Origin: Paramecium octaurelia
Lineage: Eukaryota; Ciliophora; Oligohymenophorea; Peniculida; Parameciidae
Direction of reading: 5' to 3'
Length of the DNA stretch: 64,000 nt
Assembly: GCA_905182995.1 (NCBI GenBank)
Contig: CAJJDP010000065.1
Coordinates: 402,146 to 466,145 of the forward strand
Made by a program: the position numbers and the translations under genes. Each line of letters starts with the position of its first letter. Position 1 is the first letter of the stretch. The notes under the pieces are model-generated. The model saw only the letters and a list, made by a program, of their open reading frames with translations, ran no database searches and was not told where the DNA came from. This document shows, piece after piece, positions 58,274 to 64,000 of this stretch.

Positions 58274-60791
58274 TCATCCTTTCTTGCAGTAAAACTTGCA
58301 AATGACTAATTTAAGATTTTCCAAATATCTGGTTATACATATGATAAAAGACATTTTAGGTTAATAATTATATTTTACTAGAACGATAAACTAGTCATCT
58401 ATGTAAAAATACTATTATGCAATTAATTATTAAGTTATGATGAGAATTTCAAATTTTACAATCACTTGCCAATTAACCTTCTTAACTGTTGGAGAAGAGA
58501 TCTTTGCTTCTGATATTAATGAACTCGTTATTTTATCTAAAAATTAAACTCTTTCTCTTAGATGTCACATTTGATATAAATTAAATTAATTTTTTTTATT
58601 ACTGTCCTTAAAAATGATTTTTAAGTAAGAAATTAATCATTAGAAGTATCATCCATTACTGCTTATCTGTTTAATAATGCTATGGTTAGTCTTATGCCTT
58701 TTACTCTTATGTTTTACTGAAACTTACACTATATCAGTCAAAGTCCCAATATTTCTTAAACTATGTAAATCTTTTGAAAGCGAAGGTTTAAACTTACCTT
58801 GATCATCCCTTATTTTCTTAATTTGTTAAAGGGATCTGTTGCTCTTTGAATTTAATTGCCACTTTACAAAAGTCCTTGTAAAATTAGACTTTGTATCTCT
58901 TTGAGTTTATAATTGAGATGTTGGAGTCTATGCTTTAGAATATTTTTTATCTGTTAGTGTTGGATGTATCTTACTAATAAATATCAACTTCATACAGATA
59001 TAAAAGTTGTAGGCAAACTGATTTTCTAAAAGGATTCATTTGATTGAATATTTTCTGTCTATATATTTTCTTTCAAACCTTTGTTTCTAATAACAAATTA
59101 AATAGTATTACAATGATTATAATTTCCTTAACAACTATTCTTTGGTTAATTGTTTTAAATTAAAGGTATGTTAAATATCATTTTTAATTTCTATGTGTTT
59201 ATCTAAAGATCTCTAAAATTATGAAAAAGAATGATCTAAAATAGATGACATTTTGCTATCAAATTAGGATTCTTAATAATCCATTCTGAGCTTTTACTTT
59301 TTCTATTGGTTTTATCGAATTTGCCTTAGTAAAAATGATGTGCACTAATAATTAACATAAAAGTTTTAACATTTTAAATTTTCTTGTACTCCTCATTTTC
59401 AACATTCACATTTTATATGGTATCAAAAAATTTTTGATCTGATCTATGAATTTTGTATTATTGGCATAAATTAATCGCCAATCTTTTGTCACATTTAAAT
59501 TATCTGAGTTTTATAAATTAATCACAATCCATCCATTCGATAGGTTTTCTAGAAAGATTAGGAAAGTCATTTATGTTAATTTTCTTATGTTCTTTGTTAG
59601 ATTTAAATAGATTATGTTCATAAGTTTTCAATTCTTTTATAATGCTTTTTTGAGGTTTCATCAAATTAAAAATGATATTTATATAATTTTAATAATAATT
59701 AAATAGTTTAATAAGATTGAGTTCTCATTAACAGATATTTATGTATAACTTAGGCTTTCTTGGATGAAAATAGGTTATATAATAATAAATTAAAATAAGT
59801 AAAATTTAGAATGATATATATATTGTAAAGATGAACTCATCTTAATTCTATTTGGCTCTTTTATTGGTTAGCATGATTCATTTTTACTATTGCTTTTTAT
59901 TAAGATTGCTTAATCATTAAAAGTTTATATTACTTATTTGTCCCATATTTCTTAAGAGCTTTTGACAAATACTTTATGAATGTTTTTTGGTTGTATTGGA
60001 TTATCAGGTGGTGATAATTACTATTGCATAGCACTCTAAATAAATCTTTTCTTTCCATTCTTTATCTCTGATTGGGCTTTGCAAATTTAATATGATGATA
60101 AAAGATTTTTTTATATTTTTGTCTGACTCTTGAATAATCTGTCAGTTTGGCTCTAATATGATTCTGGATATGGTTATCAATTTTTACAATTATTAAGATG
60201 ACCTTAAAGGTCAAGATAGCTTTTCAGCTTTTAAGTTGATTCATGTGATTTTTATTTACCCAATCCATAATTATCTTCCTTATAATCTTTTATCTGCATC
60301 TAAAATAGTAACCAAATAAATATTACTGCGCTAATAGGTAGGTTAATTCGATGAGAAAAGTCTTGATGTCTCTATTCACATGTTCTAATAATTCTGAATA
60401 TAACTTACTTTAAAATTCTCTTAGATTCTTTTTAAGAACTTTCTATATTGGGATTATATCTAATATTTGATGAACATTTTCTTTCAGGAGATTAAAATTA
60501 ATCTGAGCTTGGAATCAAAGTTCTTTTTGTATTTTTATCTTCAAGTGATTTTCTCTCTGTGGCATAATTTTTTGGTTTTGTAATGTCATTCTTGATTGGT
60601 GTGGTATTTTCTTTAAAGATTTCTGAACTCTAATGCAGTTTCTAATATGCCTCATTGTTAGGATTTCTTTTTCCACTTAAAATTGTTGGATGTTATTTTT
60701 TGGTTGATGAATTCAGAGCCTCATTATTTTTGGTAGGCTCTTTCTTGTTAGTTAATCTTAAATATAGTTGGTATTTGTCGTATTATTCCAT
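58274..60791 (-). CDS. Large basic, mostly disordered protein, unknown
   Basis: Starts MEQYDKYQLYLRLTNKKEPT and runs ~750-800 residues through many short introns, several of which I placed (for example 24 and 27 bp near 60300) and others not. The composition is Lys, Ser, Asn and Gln, with few hydrophobics, as in HQSSEIFKENTTPIKNDITK and LQQIKKIRDDQGKFKPSLSK. No globular domain, membrane span or catalytic motif was recognised. It is convergent with the HUWE1-like gene, ~200 bp apart. The stop at 58274 is the most downstream protein-like frame end. Confidence 0.55.
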
Positions 60792-61064
60792 GATGTTGGC
60801 TAACAGATATTATTTATTTATATAATTTATTTCAAATTTATAAGCTTATAGAACTCATTTATGATATTATCTGCAACCCTCTTTCAATTTAAATAACAAT
60901 AACCAACAGACATGTCCATAGAAAGTGAAATATAAAAATTTCTATTTAAATAAAATTAAAAATTACTAAATAATATCATAGAAATAATTTTTATAAAGAT
61001 AGTTTTTATGTAAAAAGATGTCTGTTATTAAAATATAAGATAAATTTAAAATCCAATCATAAAT
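60792..61064. other. Intergenic region, nothing recognised
   Basis: AT-rich spacer between two minus-strand genes. An open frame on the plus strand beginning at 61018 is antisense to the next gene and not credible. Confidence 0.4.
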
Positions 61065-62984
61065 TCAGAATTTTTTTGATTAAACTAGAATTTGCTTTAA
61101 AAATGAAGGTTCTAATTAAGATTAATCTGAATAGATTAGAAATTTCAATTTATTTTGATAAAATGTTTTCCCTTCAGTATCTAAAAGCTCTGTTTGAGTA
61201 ATTTATACAAAATTATTTGGCCCCATTTAGTCTAAAAGATAGCAAGTTACATATTCTGGAATATGATTAAAATTATTGATATCAGTTTTTTATTCCATAG
61301 AAAACGATTAAAGGTGTTGTAGATTAATGTGATGAGGAGAATAGAATGTGAAAGTAAACGAAATCAATTTTAGATCAATTAATTATTTTGATTGAGTTTA
61401 AAAATCTTCAACTTTCTTTTTTATTTCTACTTATTATGTATACCTTTTTGTTGATGTTTATAATTCTTCAGTTATATTTAAACTAATTACTTGATTCATT
61501 ATTGAATGAATCAAAATTTACTAAAATAAATTAATTGAAATTTAGGTTAAAAATTTAATGTTGATATTAAGAGAAAGTTAAATTTCCATTTGATGTTACA
61601 ACATGAATTTAACAGAATAATATTCTGCAATAGTGGACAGATATTATTAGATTGTATCAAGATATAGGTTTAAGTTAGAAATATATTAAATCTAAGTTAG
61701 TTATTATATTTTCTCCTATTGAAAATATATTATATAGTTCCTTACCTAATTCATTATTGATAAATTTAGACATTAAAGCTTCAGAAACATTTGATCCTAA
61801 ATATTTTTAGAGAAGTGTTATTTTATTTTTTTAATTTCTTAATTTATATTTGCTTAACTATTAAGAATTTCTTATGAATAGTTTACAATTGTTTATTGAT
61901 ACTAAATAATATCCTTCTCATATGATTCTATTAAATTATGCACTTGTTCAGTTTTGATAATAACTATTAAAATTGGTTTTCCGAAATTAAATAATTTGAC
62001 AATAAGTTTCATCGATTTATGTTTTTCATTAATCTTGTCCTATTAAATAATCTCAATCTCATTGTCTTGATTTTCATTATTCATAAAACTTTCAGTTGTC
62101 CTTATTTTTTTGAAAAAATATTCTTCAAGTTTTTACAATTTCGATAGAGCTTTTTCATTTTACTTTTGGCTCTCATTCATATTATTCATGACATATGATG
62201 TTCTTAAAAATTATCGAATTTATTCTGAATCTTTAATATTTTTGAGACTTTCAAAAGTTTTATTCTTGAATTCAAGATTAAATTATCTTGTTCTGTCATC
62301 CAAACTTACAGCAAACATAGAATCAGTTACAAATTCATCAATTATTTCTCTAATTTATATATAAGGTTTACCTTTATTTATTGGCAATTAAATTAAGCGA
62401 AAATGCAAGTCTTGAAGTATATTCATACATATATGTTAAAACACTAACAAATGATATGCAAGCACCAGAATGTAAAATGAATTATATGTTATTTGCAGTG
62501 TAGACTTAGAATAGAAAAATTAAAATTAAAGGGGTCACTACTGTGTATATTACTTTTAGTTTATTATCGCTAAACTACAAAATTCCAAATAAAAGTGCAG
62601 ATGAATTAAACCCAAAAAAGAAATTCGGACTTATTATTAATATATTTTTTACATATTATTTCCACTCATCGCTATCATAACATTTGTTGACACACTCCAA
62701 ATATACATACAAGAAAACACAAATTTTAAACGAGGTTACAACTTTGGACTTAATAAATACAATCCAAAACAGCAAAATACTACTGCAGCCATCATTATTA
62801 TTAAAACAGATGGTTATTACTGAACTACAAAAATGATAAGTGTAATAAGAGCAGCTAAAGTCATCAAAAGGTTCAATATCTTAAATCCAGTTAATCTAAT
62901 TTTGTTAATGTGTTCTTCATATTAGATCTCAAAATCATACTCATAAAAGCTGAGTTTCCATTTATCAAAAGGTAAACTTATCAT
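61065..62984 (-). CDS. Multi-pass membrane protein with sensor-kinase-like layout
   Basis: Starts MISLPFDKWKLSFYEYDFEI. Residues ~40-190 form five to six membrane helices (LLMTLAALITLIIFVV, VLIIMMAAVVFCCFGLYLL, LKFVFSCMYIWSVSTNVMIA, PLILIFLFQVY, ILHSGACISFVSVLTYMYEY). Then comes a linker, ANKQREIIDEFVTDSMFAVS, resembling the PAS-like region after the membrane helices of ciliate histidine kinases. The cytosolic part is helical (QNEKALSKLQKLEEYFFKKI) followed by weakly HATPase-like sequence. No clear H-box, N-box or G-box was seen. Introns of 26 and 22 bp fix the N-terminal frame; the C-terminal exon pattern is incomplete. It is either a degenerate sensor kinase or a different membrane family. 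Confidence 0.5.
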
Positions 62985-63712
62985 ACGTATTAAATAATAA
63001 TCAGTAATTAAATTAACTTATTTGTATATTAATTTATAATCATGGAACATATTTGATAATCAAAAGTTATCTTCTCTAAATATGCCCCTTGATAACTATA
63101 AATTACTTATAATAACTTTTAAAAGATAGTGGAATTTCAATTTGCTAATCTTTGAAACTGATTCAGAATAGAATGGAACAAATTAAAATATTAATAAATG
63201 AACCTGGAAAAATGAGTATTAGTAATCTAAGAAACATTTATTGAAGGAACAGTTATCAAAGAAGCTTATTAATTAACAATTTTATAATTTATATTATAAA
63301 ACTACAGATTACTATTTACTATTTATTCCTAAAAAATTATTATTTAAAACTAGATTAAAAAGTTAAAAAGTAAAAATCCAAAAAAGGTTACTAAATCGAC
63401 ATCTTATATTAATTAATGAGAGGAAATAGAATAAATTATGATGAAATCAAAATACAAAATTTTGATATCGTAATAATACATAGATAATCATTGATTTGAA
63501 TACTCCCTATAATATAAGTCATTAAAACCTTTAAGAGTTATTTTAAAACTTACCTTTTACTATGCAAATTGGTCAAAATTTATGGTTAGTAAGAGAATGA
63601 TTGATAAAATGATCTTATTATATAACTCAATTAGAATTGCATTTACTCATTTTTTGAATTGCTATTGCATGATGATTAAATATATAATAATATAAATATA
63701 TACAATTAAGAA
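62985..63712. other. Intergenic region upstream of the kinesin gene
   Basis: About 730 bp, AT-rich. Short protein-like scraps are present near 63175-63290 (for example ETFIEGTVIKEAYQ), interrupted by TGA, which may be decayed coding sequence. No gene is supported. Confidence 0.4.
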
Positions 63713-64000
63713 ATGACAACTACTCCCAGTGTTAGAAGTCGAAAGTGGTTTGAAGATGTAAAAGGAGAGTTATTGATGCCAATAGTCAGAATTAAACCAG
63801 CAACCAATTTTTAGAGAGAAGATTTAAGAATTAACAATCAAAATATTATATTAACAGATCCAAACAATAGAATTTTAGAAGAATTTGAAGTTCCAGAAGC
63901 TTATGGGTAGGAGGTGGGCCTTGAATAAATATATAATGAAAGAGTGGCTCCTTTGATTTAATAATTTATATAAGGTTTCAATGTGAGTGTTTTTGCATAT
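63713..64000 (+). CDS. Kinesin, N-terminal part of motor domain
   Basis: The right edge cuts this gene; 96 residues are visible. Starts MTTTPSVRSRKWFEDVKGEL, then PIVRIKPATNF (family V.vRvRP), then ILTDPNNRILEEFEVPEAYG, and IYNERVAPLIQQFIQGFNVS followed by VFAY, the start of the kinesin 'G.N.tvfAYGQTGSGKT' nucleotide-binding region, which lies just beyond the window. The motor is at the N-terminus, so it is an N-kinesin. The subfamily cannot be told. Confidence 0.9.

Noticed and set aside
61018-61160. Plus-strand frame starting MSVIKIQDKF
   Set aside because: Mostly antisense to the membrane-protein gene, which is open over more than 1 kb on the minus strand.
62110-62364. Plus-strand frame of 84 codons rich in Phe, Leu and Ser
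   Set aside because: Antisense of the helical cytosolic part of the membrane-protein gene; its composition is typical of an antisense reading of Lys/Glu/Asn-rich coding sequence.
63175-63300. Possible relic of the helix-turn-helix gene family (ETFIEG...)
   Set aside because: Only a four-residue match (FIEG) to the gene at 6694; too short to support homology.
1-64000. tRNA genes, rRNA genes, CRISPR arrays, complete transposons
   Set aside because: I looked for cloverleaf-like tRNA sequences, conserved rRNA, spaced repeats and terminal inverted repeats and saw none. A tRNA scan would be the decisive test for tRNAs.

Overview
The window reads as a piece of a Paramecium macronuclear (somatic) chromosome, most like the P. 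tetraurelia group. Every long gene is open only if TAA and TAG are read as glutamine and TGA is the sole stop. Reading frames are joined by GT...AG introns of 18-37 bp (mostly 22-29 bp). The sequence is very AT-rich, and genes are packed on both strands with tens of bases, or fewer, between them. In-frame runs look short under the standard code only because Gln codons appear as stops. Most gene models below were checked by requiring that exon lengths, after removing the named introns, sum to a multiple of three.

Layout. 1-11 kb: 3' end of a TGS1 cap hypermethylase, ALG10 glucosyltransferase, a Sec7-domain ARF-GEF, a helix-turn-helix gene, PPCS (CoA synthesis), ribosomal uL11, a CRAL-TRIO lipid-transfer protein and an ankyrin protein. 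11-24 kb: TAF10-like, USE1-like SNARE, a coiled-coil protein, a small disordered protein, an EF-hand protein, a DP (E2F partner) transcription factor, a divergent centrin, a CUE/DUF1771/Smr protein, an FCP1/SCP-type phosphatase, and two proteins I cannot name. 24-34 kb: ATP-type PEPCK, a vacuolar-sorting-receptor-like protein, a lipid-anchored CaMKK-like kinase, an RCC1-repeat protein and an HSF-type factor. 34-46 kb: GTPBP1/2-like GTPase, LAMTOR5-like roadblock protein, GDT1/TMEM165 transporter, ribosomal uL10 (P0), a DUSP-like protein, a PHD/SP-RING SUMO ligase, Pelota, and mitochondrial uS9 with a giant N-terminal extension. 45.8-58.1 kb: one 12-kb HUWE1/TOM1-type HECT ubiquitin ligase. 58-64 kb: a basic disordered protein, a multi-pass membrane sensor-like protein, and the start of a kinesin.

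The genes do not form a pathway. They are mostly single-copy housekeeping genes (secretory traffic, translation and ribosome rescue, transcription, ubiquitin/SUMO) in a random mix, as expected for a ciliate somatic chromosome.

The most important structural point is an apparent assembly artefact. A 1334-bp stretch (27492-28825) is repeated directly after a single N (28827-30160), giving false duplicate fragments of the sorting receptor and the kinase. The most interesting biological points are extreme gene packing (start codons 8-9 bp apart head to head; TGS1 and ALG10 overlapping by 11 bp), a HECT ligase whose catalytic Cys codon is split by an intron and whose HECT domain carries a large Gln-rich insertion, a ~129-codon polyglutamine tract written mainly in reassigned stop codons, and the ~700-residue mitochondrial uS9.
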